This document shows, piece after piece, positions 35,258 to 43,034 of a stretch of DNA of 64,000 bases (position 1 is its first letter; each line of letters begins with the position of its first letter). Under the pieces are notes generated by a model that had not been told where the DNA came from, ran no database searches, and saw only the letters and a program-made list of their open reading frames with translations. The position numbers and the translations under genes are program-made. Source of the stretch: Octadecabacter sp. B2R22 (GTDB taxonomy: Bacteria; Pseudomonadota; Alphaproteobacteria; Rhodobacterales; Rhodobacteraceae); NCBI RefSeq assembly GCF_018861045.1, contig NZ_JAHKQJ010000010.1:124001-188000 (forward strand). Direction: 5' to 3'.

Positions 35258-36646
35258 CTAGCCGAAAACGCGACCCAAGGCGTTGCCAACGGCGTCGGTA
35301 ATCTGGTCAATGTCGTCCGCGGTGGCAATCAATGCAGGCGAAAAGCATAGCGTGTTGTTCTTCCCTGGGACCGAACGGTTTGTGGCCCCGATGATCACGC
35401 CATTCTTGGCGCAATCGGCGACAACAGCGCCCACGCGCTTTTCATCCATGGGTTCTTTGGTTGTGCGGTCCACAACCAATTCAGCACCAACAAACAGCCC
35501 TTTGCCGCGTACATCCCCGATGACGTCGTATTTTTCAGCAAGCGCTTTCAGGTTCGCAACCATGCGGTCGCCCATGGCGACGGTGTTTTCCAACAGGTTC
35601 TCGTCTTCGATGATCCGCATGTTTTCAAGCGCCGCAGCTGGACCAGCAGTACAACCGCCGAACGTCGAGATATCGCGGAAGTAGTTCAGCGGATCGGATG
35701 GGTCATCCTTGAACAGTTCAAACACTTTTTCAGACGTCACACAGCACGAAATCGCCGCATAGCCAGAGGCCACGCCCTTAGCCATCGTCACGAAATCAGG
35801 TTGGATATCGTAGTGTTGATAGCCAAACCATTTCCCAGTGCGGCCAACGCCGCAGACAACTTCGTCGATGTGCAGCAAGATGTCGTACTTCTTGCAGATC
35901 TCGGCAACGCGCGGCCAGTAGCCTTCGGGTGCTTCGATAACGCCGCCACCTGCAGTGACAGGTTCAAGGCACAGCGCGCCCACGGTGTCGGCACCTTCGC
36001 GCAAGATGACCTCTTCGATCTGGTTGGCAGCCCATTCACCATAGTTCTCGTCCGGTGCGCCGTCTTGTTCGTGCTTGCGGTATTCCATGCAGTGGGGCAC
36101 GCGAATGAACCCCGGTGCAAAGGGGCCGTATTGTGCGTTGCGTTCGTCTTGGCCGCCCGCAGACATCGCAGCAATTGTAGACCCGTGATAGTCGCGGTCC
36201 CGATAGAGGATTTTGTGCTTCTTGCCGCCATAACGTTTGTGCGCGATCTGGCGCACCATCTTAAAGGCTTTCTCGTTCGCCTCGGATCCGGAGTTCGCGT
36301 AATAGACCCGCGTCATTCCCGGCATTTTGGACATCAGCTTTTCTGCGAACAAAGCCCCCGGAATAGATCCGGCCGTGCCGCCAAAGAAATTCATCTTCAG
36401 GATTTGGTCGCGGACGGCATTTGCGATGCTTTCACGGCCATAGCCAACATTGACGGTCCAAACACCGCCAGACACAGCGTCGATGGATTCTTTGCCGTGC
36501 TGGTCCCAAACGCGCATGCCTTTGCCTTCGACAATGATCCGCGGCTCGCCGTCTTCAAAGGGCTTGTGCTGAACAAGGTGGTGCCAAACGTGAGCGCGAT
36601 CGGCGTCAACAACGTGGCTCAGGTCGTTTGCAGTCATTCCGTCCAT
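35258..36646 (-). CDS. tpa: Taurine-pyruvate aminotransferase
   Basis: A 462-residue class III PLP aminotransferase. It has the class features YYANSGSEANEKAFKM, YHGST, DEVVCGVGRTGKWFG and the PLP lysine in MAKGVASGYAAISC. Taurine plus pyruvate gives sulfoacetaldehyde plus alanine, the step before Xsc. The general class includes omega-amino acid:pyruvate transaminases; nearby xsc and tauR support taurine. ATG 36646 follows GGAGGT closely; ATG 36637 is an alternative. It is divergent from copA, with TauR-like repeats 74-106 bp upstream. Confidence 0.9.
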   Translation of the reverse strand: MDGMTANDLSHVVDADRAHVWHHLVQHKPFEDGEPRIIVEGKGMRVWDQHGKESIDAVSGGVWTVNVGYGRESIANAVRDQILKMNFFGGTAGSIPGALFAEKLMSKMPGMTRVYYANSGSEANEKAFKMVRQIAHKRYGGKKHKILYRDRDYHGSTIAAMSAGGQDERNAQYGPFAPGFIRVPHCMEYRKHEQDGAPDENYGEWAANQIEEVILREGADTVGALCLEPVTAGGGVIEAPEGYWPRVAEICKKYDILLHIDEVVCGVGRTGKWFGYQHYDIQPDFVTMAKGVASGYAAISCCVTSEKVFELFKDDPSDPLNYFRDISTFGGCTAGPAAALENMRIIEDENLLENTVAMGDRMVANLKALAEKYDVIGDVRGKGLFVGAELVVDRTTKEPMDEKRVGAVVADCAKNGVIIGATNRSVPGKNNTLCFSPALIATADDIDQITDAVGNALGRVFG

Positions 36647-36719
36647 GGGGACCTCCGTTTGGAATCAGGGGCATTGAAGGGGTATTCCCTTAAACTATTG
36701 CGGTTTTGCAGTGCCGCAG

Positions 36720-36752
36720 ATAGGGCCAGTCGCTTTGTGCTCATAGGTCCAA
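36720..36752 (-). promoter_or_regulatory. Probable TauR operator upstream of tpa
   Basis: On the minus strand TTGGACCTAT is followed after 13 bases by CTGGCCCTAT, the same 23-bp direct-repeat arrangement as upstream of xsc. Combined consensus of the four copies: YTGGMCCTAW. Confidence 0.65.
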
Positions 36753-36775
36753 TGCTGTGTGCACTCCGTCGCTCC

Positions 36776-36806
36776 TTGACCTTCCCGTTACTGGAACCTC
36801 TATATG
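36776..36806 (+). promoter_or_regulatory. CueR-type promoter of copA
   Basis: -35 TTGACC and -10 TATATG are 19 bp apart, the long spacer of MerR-family promoters. Inside lies the dyad ACCTTCC-7-GGAACCT. The pattern closely resembles the E. coli copA promoter. It is 24 bp before the copA start. Confidence 0.8.
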
Positions 36807-36829
36807 TCACGCTGAAACAAGGAACTCCC

Positions 36830-38983
36830 ATGACCACTCTCCGATTCGATATTGATGGAATGACCTGTGGCGGCTGCGCTGCGCGAGCCCAAAAGGCGCT
36901 GGCTGGGGTCGAGGGCGTCATCTCGGCGAATGTGAACTTGGCGGATCATACGGCAACAGTAGATGCGCCAGCGAAACTTGCGGCCCAGATTGCGGCAGCG
37001 TCCAAACGGGCAGGGTATGCTGCCACGCCTCTGGCAGTTGGAGATTTGCCGCAAGACCACGACGATGAAGCGCCGGCCTTATTGCGGAATACCTTAATCG
37101 CGGCGGCCCTGACGCTCCCGATATTTGTGGTCGAGATGGGCGGGCACATGTTCCCTGCCGTTCATCATTTCATTGCTCGGGTTGTCGGAAGTCAGACCAG
37201 TTGGATGATCCAATTCGTGCTGGCGACGCTTGTTCTGATCGGCCCCGGTCTGTCGTTCTACCGCAAAGGTGTGCCTGCCTTGTTACGCCGCGCGCCAGAC
37301 ATGAATTCGCTTGTTGTGCTCGGGGCCACGGCCGCTTGGGCCTACTCAACCGTCGCAGTCTTTCGCCCCCAGTGGCTGCCCGACGGGTCTGTCGCCGTCT
37401 ATTTCGAAGCTGCCGCCGTCATCGTCACCCTGATCCTGCTGGGTCGCTATCTCGAAGCCCGCGCCAAGGGGCGCACGGGGGCGGCGATCAAACGGCTTAT
37501 CGGGTTGCGCCCTGACACGGCCCGCGTCGAAAGGGGTGGCGCGGTCGAAGACGTCCCACTCGATGCTGTGCAAATTGGCGATGTGATTCACATCGCGGCG
37601 GGGGGGCGTATTCCGGTTGATGGAGTTCTGCGCAAGGGCGCGGGTTTTGTCGACGAAAGCATGATCTCGGGCGAACCAATGCCCGTTGATAAGGTAATCG
37701 ATGATGCGCTGGTCGCGGGTACGGTTAATGGCACATCTGCCCTCGTGATGGAGGCCCGCGCAGTTGGGGCCGATACAATGCTTGCGCGGATCATCGCCAT
37801 GGTCACGCAAGCGCAGGGCGCACAACTGCCGGTGCAAGACCTCGTTAACAAGATCACGCTGTGGTTCGTGCCTGCGGTCATGGCCATCGCCACCGCGACA
37901 ATCTTTGCGTGGCTCCTGTTTGGCACCTTGCCGCAAGCTCTCGTGGCGGGGGTCTCTGTGCTGATCATCGCGTGTCCTTGTGCCATGGGTTTGGCCACTC
38001 CGACGTCGATCATGGTTGGCACAGGCCGTGCGGCGGATCTTGGTGTGTTGTTCCGAAAAGGCGATGCATTGCAGGCGTTACACGGCGTTGATGTTGTGGC
38101 GTTTGATAAGACTGGGACCTTAACGGTGGGCAAACCTGCTGTGGTCTCTTCCACGCTGTCTGACGTTGACCTCGCTGCTGTTGCCGCTGTTGAACGTGCA
38201 TCAAATCACCCCTTGGCAGGCGCCATTGTTGCCTTTGCCAATACCGCGTTGCCCACCGCTGAGAACGTGGAAACCATCCCCGGTCACGGGCTGATAGGCA
38301 CTGTTGATGGGCGCCGCATTGTGATCGGTAACGCTGCAATGATGGAACGTTTCGGGGCTCACGACAAAACAACGGCAACCGCTGGCCTGACACCTGTATA
38401 TGTTTCGATAGACGGACAGGGTGCAGGGATTCTGGCGTTGCAGGACGCGGCAAAACAGACCGCGCCTGCGACGGTACAAGCGTTGCAGGAACGCGGGGTT
38501 GAGGTTGTGATGATCTCTGGCGACACGCAGGCCGCTGCGGACGCGCTTGGCGCACGATTGGGGATCGATCACGTCATCGCGGGTGTGCTTCCCGAAGGAA
38601 AAGTCGACGCGGTTCGTACGCTCCAGAAAGGTGGTCGAGCGGTCGCCTTTGTCGGGGATGGCATCAACGACGCGCCTGCATTGGCAACGGCGGATGTCGG
38701 CATCGCCATGGGTGACGGCACCGACGTGGCTGTCGAGAGCGCGGATGTGGTGCTGGTCTCGGGCAATCCGCTGGGCGTGGTGCGTGCCGTTGAAATCAGC
38801 CGCCGCACCATTCGCAACATCTGGCAAAACCTCGGTTGGGCCTTTGGTTACAACATCGTGTTGGTGCCCGTGGCCGCGCTGGGCCTGTTGTCGCCGCAAC
38901 TGGCCGCCCTCGCGATGGCGGCGTCCAGTGTCTTGGTGGTCAGCAATGCCTTGCGGCTGCGTTGGGTCAAAGGAGGGGTCTGA
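36830..38983 (+). CDS. copA: Cu(+)-exporting P1B-type ATPase
   Basis: A 717-residue copper pump. One heavy-metal-binding domain with GMTCGGCAAR (C13 and C16), eight membrane helices, the CPC metal motif in IIACPCAMGLATPTS, the phosphorylation site FDKTGTLT, the ATP-binding SNHPLAGAI region and GDGINDAPALATADVGIAMG. The ATG at 36830 follows AGGAA. The reading frame is open for 1 kb upstream, but that part is antisense to tpa. It overlaps cueR by one base, so the pump and its sensor form one operon. Confidence 0.95.
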   Translation: MTTLRFDIDGMTCGGCAARAQKALAGVEGVISANVNLADHTATVDAPAKLAAQIAAASKRAGYAATPLAVGDLPQDHDDEAPALLRNTLIAAALTLPIFVVEMGGHMFPAVHHFIARVVGSQTSWMIQFVLATLVLIGPGLSFYRKGVPALLRRAPDMNSLVVLGATAAWAYSTVAVFRPQWLPDGSVAVYFEAAAVIVTLILLGRYLEARAKGRTGAAIKRLIGLRPDTARVERGGAVEDVPLDAVQIGDVIHIAAGGRIPVDGVLRKGAGFVDESMISGEPMPVDKVIDDALVAGTVNGTSALVMEARAVGADTMLARIIAMVTQAQGAQLPVQDLVNKITLWFVPAVMAIATATIFAWLLFGTLPQALVAGVSVLIIACPCAMGLATPTSIMVGTGRAADLGVLFRKGDALQALHGVDVVAFDKTGTLTVGKPAVVSSTLSDVDLAAVAAVERASNHPLAGAIVAFANTALPTAENVETIPGHGLIGTVDGRRIVIGNAAMMERFGAHDKTTATAGLTPVYVSIDGQGAGILALQDAAKQTAPATVQALQERGVEVVMISGDTQAAADALGARLGIDHVIAGVLPEGKVDAVRTLQKGGRAVAFVGDGINDAPALATADVGIAMGDGTDVAVESADVVLVSGNPLGVVRAVEISRRTIRNIWQNLGWAFGYNIVLVPVAALGLLSPQLAALAMAASSVLVVSNALRLRWVKGGV

Positions 38984-39375
38984 TGAACATCAAAGACGCA
39001 GCAGAAAAATCCGGACTGCCCCCAAAGACGATCCGCTACTACGAAGACATCGGGTTGGTCACGCCGGACCGCGCTGCCAATGGGTATCGTGATTTCGACG
39101 TGGCGCATTTGCACAAACTCACCTTCTTGGCGCAGGCCCGCGGCCTTGGGTTTTCGATTGAGGATTGCCGCAACCTGCTGGCGCTTTGGGAAGACCAAGA
39201 TCGCGCCAGTGGCGATGTGCGTGCCATTGCCAAACAGCATCTGGCCGAGATCGAAAACAAGATCGCTGGCCTGCAAGCAATGCGCGAAACCCTTGCGGAT
39301 CTTGTGCACTGCTGCGCTGGGGATGATCGCCCCGATTGCCCGATTATTGACCGCCTACAAGGCAAAGCACAGTAA
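38983..39375 (+). CDS. cueR: MerR-family copper sensor CueR
   Basis: A 130-residue MerR regulator: an N-terminal helix-turn-helix (MNIKDAAEKSGLPPKTIRYYE) and winged segment, a dimerisation helix, and a C-terminal loop with C111 and C119 in CAGDDRPDCP. The two cysteines seven residues apart are the Cu(I)/Ag(I) site of CueR. Start ATG 38983 forms TGATG with the copA stop. It should activate the 19-bp-spacer promoter before copA. Confidence 0.93.
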   Translation: MNIKDAAEKSGLPPKTIRYYEDIGLVTPDRAANGYRDFDVAHLHKLTFLAQARGLGFSIEDCRNLLALWEDQDRASGDVRAIAKQHLAEIENKIAGLQAMRETLADLVHCCAGDDRPDCPIIDRLQGKAQ

Positions 39376-39463
39376 CGGCTGCGCAAAAACAACCAGAACG
39401 TGCCTAATTTTTGCCTAAGATGTCTGCGATTTTGTAGTCGAATTTTCGCAAGGAGCAGCATTG

Positions 39464-39916
39464 ATGGCACTCGGCATTGCAAACAATTTGACGACTGAGC
39501 GGGCACCCATGGTGCTGGGCATGATAGCGCTTGCTGTTCTGGCAGCGGGCGCTTTCCTGCAGACATACGGTTTGGGCGCAGGTCTCCTTGAGACGTTTTC
39601 GCTTGGTGCGACTACGATCTTTGGCTTGATGGCCAAAATCGCTGGCGGTGTCGGTTTCGCGGCGCTGGGGATGTTCGTGTTGCATTCACGTCCGGTTGAC
39701 GGACCGGTCGAACCCCAAGACGCAATCCCCGTCGCGCCAGAGCCGATCCAAACCTACGAGGCTGTCGAACCAGACGACACCCCCACCACGCCCCGCAAAG
39801 CTTTAGGGCTGCGCAAAATTCTGATTGTCATTGTTGGTGCGCTGTTCTTGTTGGGGCTAGCGTCCGCATTGCCTGATTTCATGGGCACAGGGGCCACAGG
39901 GCTCAACCCAGCTTAG
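39464..39916 (+). CDS. Small membrane protein of unknown function
   Basis: A 150-residue protein with two hydrophobic segments near the N-terminus (about 16-36 and 46-72), a Pro- and Glu-rich polar middle (VEPQDAIPVAPEPIQTYEAVEPDD) and a third hydrophobic segment near the C-terminus (LRKILIVIVGALFLLGL). No family is recognised. ATG 39464 follows AAGGAG. It converges with mipZ, sharing bases of the stop codons. Confidence 0.65.
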   Translation: MALGIANNLTTERAPMVLGMIALAVLAAGAFLQTYGLGAGLLETFSLGATTIFGLMAKIAGGVGFAALGMFVLHSRPVDGPVEPQDAIPVAPEPIQTYEAVEPDDTPTTPRKALGLRKILIVIVGALFLLGLASALPDFMGTGATGLNPA

Positions 39917-40728
39917 AAATCGACGGTCACACCCGGCAAATTCAGCGATTTGATCAAGTCGCGAAGTTCTTGGCGAGCCGCGACGTTTGAGATGTTCAAA
40001 CCCTTTACGCCCAAATCGCGCAGGTCCAGCAATGTCAGGCCACGTGGGAACAATTCACGAAAGATAACCCGCTCGTTAAACCCGGGTGCCGTGCGAAAGC
40101 CGATCCGCTTTGACAGTTTTTCGATCGCGGCTTCCATCTTTTGTTTGTTTACCATGTTCTGCGCGCCCATCCGATTTCGGACGACAACCCAGTCAATTGG
40201 TTCGAAACCGGCTTGAGCCCGTAACTGACGCGCATTCCAGACCATTTGGCTATAGACCGCCGGACCGGTGATCGTTTCACCGTCGCTGTCAATATGCGCC
40301 AACAAGTCGAAATCAATAAAACTGTCATTGAGCGGGGTAATCAACGTGTCCGCCAGCGAATGCGCGACTTGGGACAGGCGCGTGTGGCTACCTGGGCAAT
40401 CGATCAGGATGAAATCATTGTCAGGTTCCAGCCCCGCGACGGCAACAGACAGGCGATGGTCGAAGATGTTTTCACCATCGCGTAAGGTCGCAGGATCTAC
40501 CTCGGGGAGGTTGTGGTAAGTGGGCGTTGGCAAGTCCAAGCCTTGCTCGGCCATGTATTTCTGGCGATTGGTCACATAGCGGCCCAGCGTTTTCTGGCGC
40601 AGGTCCAGATCAAGCGTGCCGACCTTATGGCCCATGCGCGAAAGGGCCGTTGCTACGTGCATCGATACGGTTGATTTACCCGCACCGCCCTTTTCGTTCC
40701 CCACGACGATAATATGTGCCACTGCCAT
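39913..40728 (-). CDS. mipZ: Division-plane positioning ATPase MipZ
   Basis: A 271-residue ParA/MinD-superfamily ATPase. The deviant Walker A NEKGGAGKST has the signature lysine K13 and K18. The downstream features are MipZ-like: DLDLRQKTLGRY, DFILIDCPG, TPLNDSFIDFDLL, DWVVVRNRMG and ERVIFRELFPRGLTLLDL. In Caulobacter MipZ forms bipolar gradients with ParB and blocks FtsZ assembly near the poles. It replaces MinCD in many Alphaproteobacteria. The upstream region is the long intergenic stretch before rhlE. Confidence 0.93.
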   Translation of the reverse strand: MAVAHIIVVGNEKGGAGKSTVSMHVATALSRMGHKVGTLDLDLRQKTLGRYVTNRQKYMAEQGLDLPTPTYHNLPEVDPATLRDGENIFDHRLSVAVAGLEPDNDFILIDCPGSHTRLSQVAHSLADTLITPLNDSFIDFDLLAHIDSDGETITGPAVYSQMVWNARQLRAQAGFEPIDWVVVRNRMGAQNMVNKQKMEAAIEKLSKRIGFRTAPGFNERVIFRELFPRGLTLLDLRDLGVKGLNISNVAARQELRDLIKSLNLPGVTVDF

Positions 40729-41095
40729 TTGCCCCTTTGTTGATCCGGATCGTTGTCCGAAGTGCGTGGCGTAACTATAGGCGCGACGGGACGCAAGGCA
40801 AAGAGGGATTGACTTGTGGGCATATAGGCCCCATTTGCCCCTCAGGTCTGATACCGGCTGCCGCGTGAGCAGGCGCCCCCAAACTACAAACGGGGCGCAC
40901 AGGAGTATCAGCCAAAGGTTCCCACCATCACGCAGGGGCGCCGCGCCAGTCGGCGGGCCTCGATTTTGTTAGGCATGGGCATTCGGCCCACCGCGAGCCT
41001 TTGGCGCATCCCTTTTGCGATGCCGCGGCCATTCGGGCCTGTGGCGACACTTTTACGCGGGCGCTGATGTGTCCGCCCCGATCCAAGGATATATA
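40729..41095. other. 367-bp intergenic region between mipZ and rhlE
   Basis: No protein gene seen. The left end must hold the mipZ promoter. TTGACT at 40809-40814, with a weak CATTTG 17 bp later, could start rightward transcription near 40845. The remainder to the rhlE start has many inverted repeats and is described as a structured leader. Confidence 0.6.
40845..41090 (+). promoter_or_regulatory. Long structured 5' leader (possible cis-regulatory RNA) of rhlE
   Basis: Perfect pairings in order: CTGATAC (40848-40854) with GTATCAG (40905-40911) enclosing CTGC/GCAG (40858-40872) and GCGCCCC/GGGGCGC (40873-40898); then CCAAAGG (40912-40918) with CCTTTGG (40998-41004) enclosing CGCCG/CGGCG (40939-40955) and TGGGC/GCCCA (40976-40990). 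A further hairpin (about 41023-41046) lies before the AAGGAT ribosome site. The nesting looks like an RNA with two multi-branched domains. It could be a cold-responsive leader or a separate small RNA. Confidence 0.55.
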
Positions 41096-42418
41096 ATGGA
41101 TTTCGATATGCTGGGCCTCGCGCCCCGACTGATTAAAGAACTGGAACGCCAAGGGATCACTGATCCGACGCCGATCCAAGCCCAAGCCATCCCGCATGCT
41201 ATGAACGGCCGCGACGTGATGGGCCTTGCTCAAACGGGCAGTGGTAAAACGGCGGCCTTTGGCTTGCCGATGATTGATATGCTCTTGAAAGAACAGGGTA
41301 AACCAGACCCAAAAACAGCCCGTGCGCTGATTTTGGCCCCAACCCGTGAGTTGGCAAAACAGATTCAAGAAAACCTTGCAGCTTACACAACAGGCACGCA
41401 CCTCAAGACCATGTTGGTCGTTGGTGGTGCTGGCATCGTAGGCCAAATCCGAAAGCTGGAACGCGGTGTTGACCTGTTGGTCGCAACGCCAGGCCGTCTG
41501 ATTGACCTGCTGGACCGCAAAGCCGTGCGCTTGAACGACACTAAATTCCTCGTGCTCGACGAAGCTGACCAAATGCTCGACATGGGGTTCATCCACGCGC
41601 TGCGCCAGATCGCGCCGCTGTTGGCGACACCGCGTCAGACAATGTTATTCTCTGCGACCATGCCAAAACTGATGGCTGAACTTGCAGGGGCCTTCCTTGA
41701 TAACCCGATGCGGGTGCAAGTGAATGCACCGGGCAAGGCCGTGGACCGGATCGAACAATCGGTTCACTTCGTTGCCAAGGCCGCAAAGACCGATCTACTT
41801 TTGGAGCTCATAGACAAGCACCGCGATGAGCGCGCGATTGTTTTTGGTCGCACAAAGCACGGGTCTGAAAAGCTCCATAAATTGCTGGAAAAGAAGGGCT
41901 TTAAGTCCGCATCCATTCACGGCAACAAGAGCCAAGGCCAGCGTGACCGCGCGATCACCGACTTCAAAGCCGGCAAGGTGAAAATCCTTGTGGCGACGGA
42001 TGTTGCGGCCCGTGGCCTCGATATTCCTGAGGTAAAGCACGTCTATAACTACGACTTGCCGAACGTACCTGAAAACTATGTCCACCGGATCGGCCGGACT
42101 GCACGTGCCGGTGCCGAAGGTATGGCGATTGCATTCTGTGCGCCTGATGAAATGGGCGAACTGCGCGATATTCAAAAGGCGATGAAGGCGGATATCCCTG
42201 TCGCTGGTGGCCGCCCTTGGGCGCGTGACGAAGAAGAAGCCAAGCCTAAACGTGGCGGGGGCGGCGGTGGTCGTCGTTTCGGCGGCGGCGGTGGCGGTGG
42301 CGGCAAAGGACGCGGCAAACCTGGTGGCGGACGGCCTCAGGGTGGCGGTGGCAACCCTGGTGGCGGAAAGCCCGGCGGTGGTAACCGACGCCGCAAACCG
42401 CGCAAGCCGAGCGCCTAA
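41096..42418 (+). CDS. rhlE: DEAD-box RNA helicase, RhlE type
   Basis: A 440-residue helicase: Q motif (TPIQAQAIP), Walker A AQTGSGKT (K51), PTRELA, TPGRLID, DEAD at 155-158, SAT and the C-terminal HRIGRTARAG. From about residue 385 the tail is Gly/Arg/Lys-rich with RGGGGGGRR-like runs that bind RNA non-specifically. ATG 41096 follows AAGGAT and gives the standard N-terminus; the frame is open further upstream inside the leader. Roles are ribosome assembly and RNA decay, often at low temperature. Confidence 0.92.
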   Translation: MDFDMLGLAPRLIKELERQGITDPTPIQAQAIPHAMNGRDVMGLAQTGSGKTAAFGLPMIDMLLKEQGKPDPKTARALILAPTRELAKQIQENLAAYTTGTHLKTMLVVGGAGIVGQIRKLERGVDLLVATPGRLIDLLDRKAVRLNDTKFLVLDEADQMLDMGFIHALRQIAPLLATPRQTMLFSATMPKLMAELAGAFLDNPMRVQVNAPGKAVDRIEQSVHFVAKAAKTDLLLELIDKHRDERAIVFGRTKHGSEKLHKLLEKKGFKSASIHGNKSQGQRDRAITDFKAGKVKILVATDVAARGLDIPEVKHVYNYDLPNVPENYVHRIGRTARAGAEGMAIAFCAPDEMGELRDIQKAMKADIPVAGGRPWARDEEEAKPKRGGGGGGRRFGGGGGGGGKGRGKPGGGRPQGGGGNPGGGKPGGGNRRRKPRKPSA

Positions 42419-42488
42419 GTTGCAATTCGGCGGGCATCTACCTATATTGTTAGCAAATAATAAAACAAAAACTGGCAGTTAGTAGTAG

Positions 42489-42950
42489 ATGTCCAAAGTA
42501 GATACGTTTCTTCGTGACTATGTCGCGCCCATGTTCCGTCGCCCCAAAAGGCTTCAGGTGGCCGCTTTGTGCCACCGTGAAACAAAGCGCGGCAAAGAAG
42601 TCTTGTTGGTTACCAGCCGTGGCACTGGCCGTTGGATCATCCCCAAAGGATGGCCCATCGACGGTCTCGCCTCGGCTGAAGCCGCAGCACAAGAAGCATG
42701 GGAAGAAGCAGGTGTTGAAAGCGGTCCGGCGAATAGCACCTCCATCGGCAGCTACAGCTACGACAAGGTCATGAATTCTGGCCTGCCTGTTCCTGTTGAA
42801 ACGCTTGTTTACTCGGTTGAAGTCGACAACCTTGCCAATGATTTCCCCGAGGCGGGCCAGCGCGAACGTAAATGGGCTACCCCAGAAGAAGCAGCAAAAC
42901 TGGTCGATGAACCCGAACTAAAGTCAATTCTAAGCGTTATTGGCGATTAA
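42489..42950 (+). CDS. NUDIX hydrolase (diphosphoinositol/diadenosine polyphosphate type)
   Basis: A 153-residue Nudix protein. The Nudix box region is GWPIDGLASAEAAAQEAWEEAGV, preceded by TSRGTGRWIIPKGWP, typical of the DIPP/Ap4A-like branch. The usual Arg before the EExG core is replaced (AWEEAG), so the box is slightly atypical. The substrate is not predictable. There is no strong ribosome site. It follows rhlE by 70 bp on the same strand. Confidence 0.8.
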   Translation: MSKVDTFLRDYVAPMFRRPKRLQVAALCHRETKRGKEVLLVTSRGTGRWIIPKGWPIDGLASAEAAAQEAWEEAGVESGPANSTSIGSYSYDKVMNSGLPVPVETLVYSVEVDNLANDFPEAGQRERKWATPEEAAKLVDEPELKSILSVIGD

Positions 42951-43034
42951 CGCTGCGGGCGTCACGCTGTTGCGGGATTGAAATTTAGGCGACTCGCTGT
43001 CACAGGTAATCCCACTTAATGCGGGGGGGAACCA

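Noticed and set aside
35801-36829. In-frame 1-kb upstream extension of copA
   Set aside because: It is antisense to tpa, whose sequence is clearly coding. The ATG at 36830 has a ribosome site, the CueR promoter lies just upstream, and the protein starts normally at the metal-binding domain.
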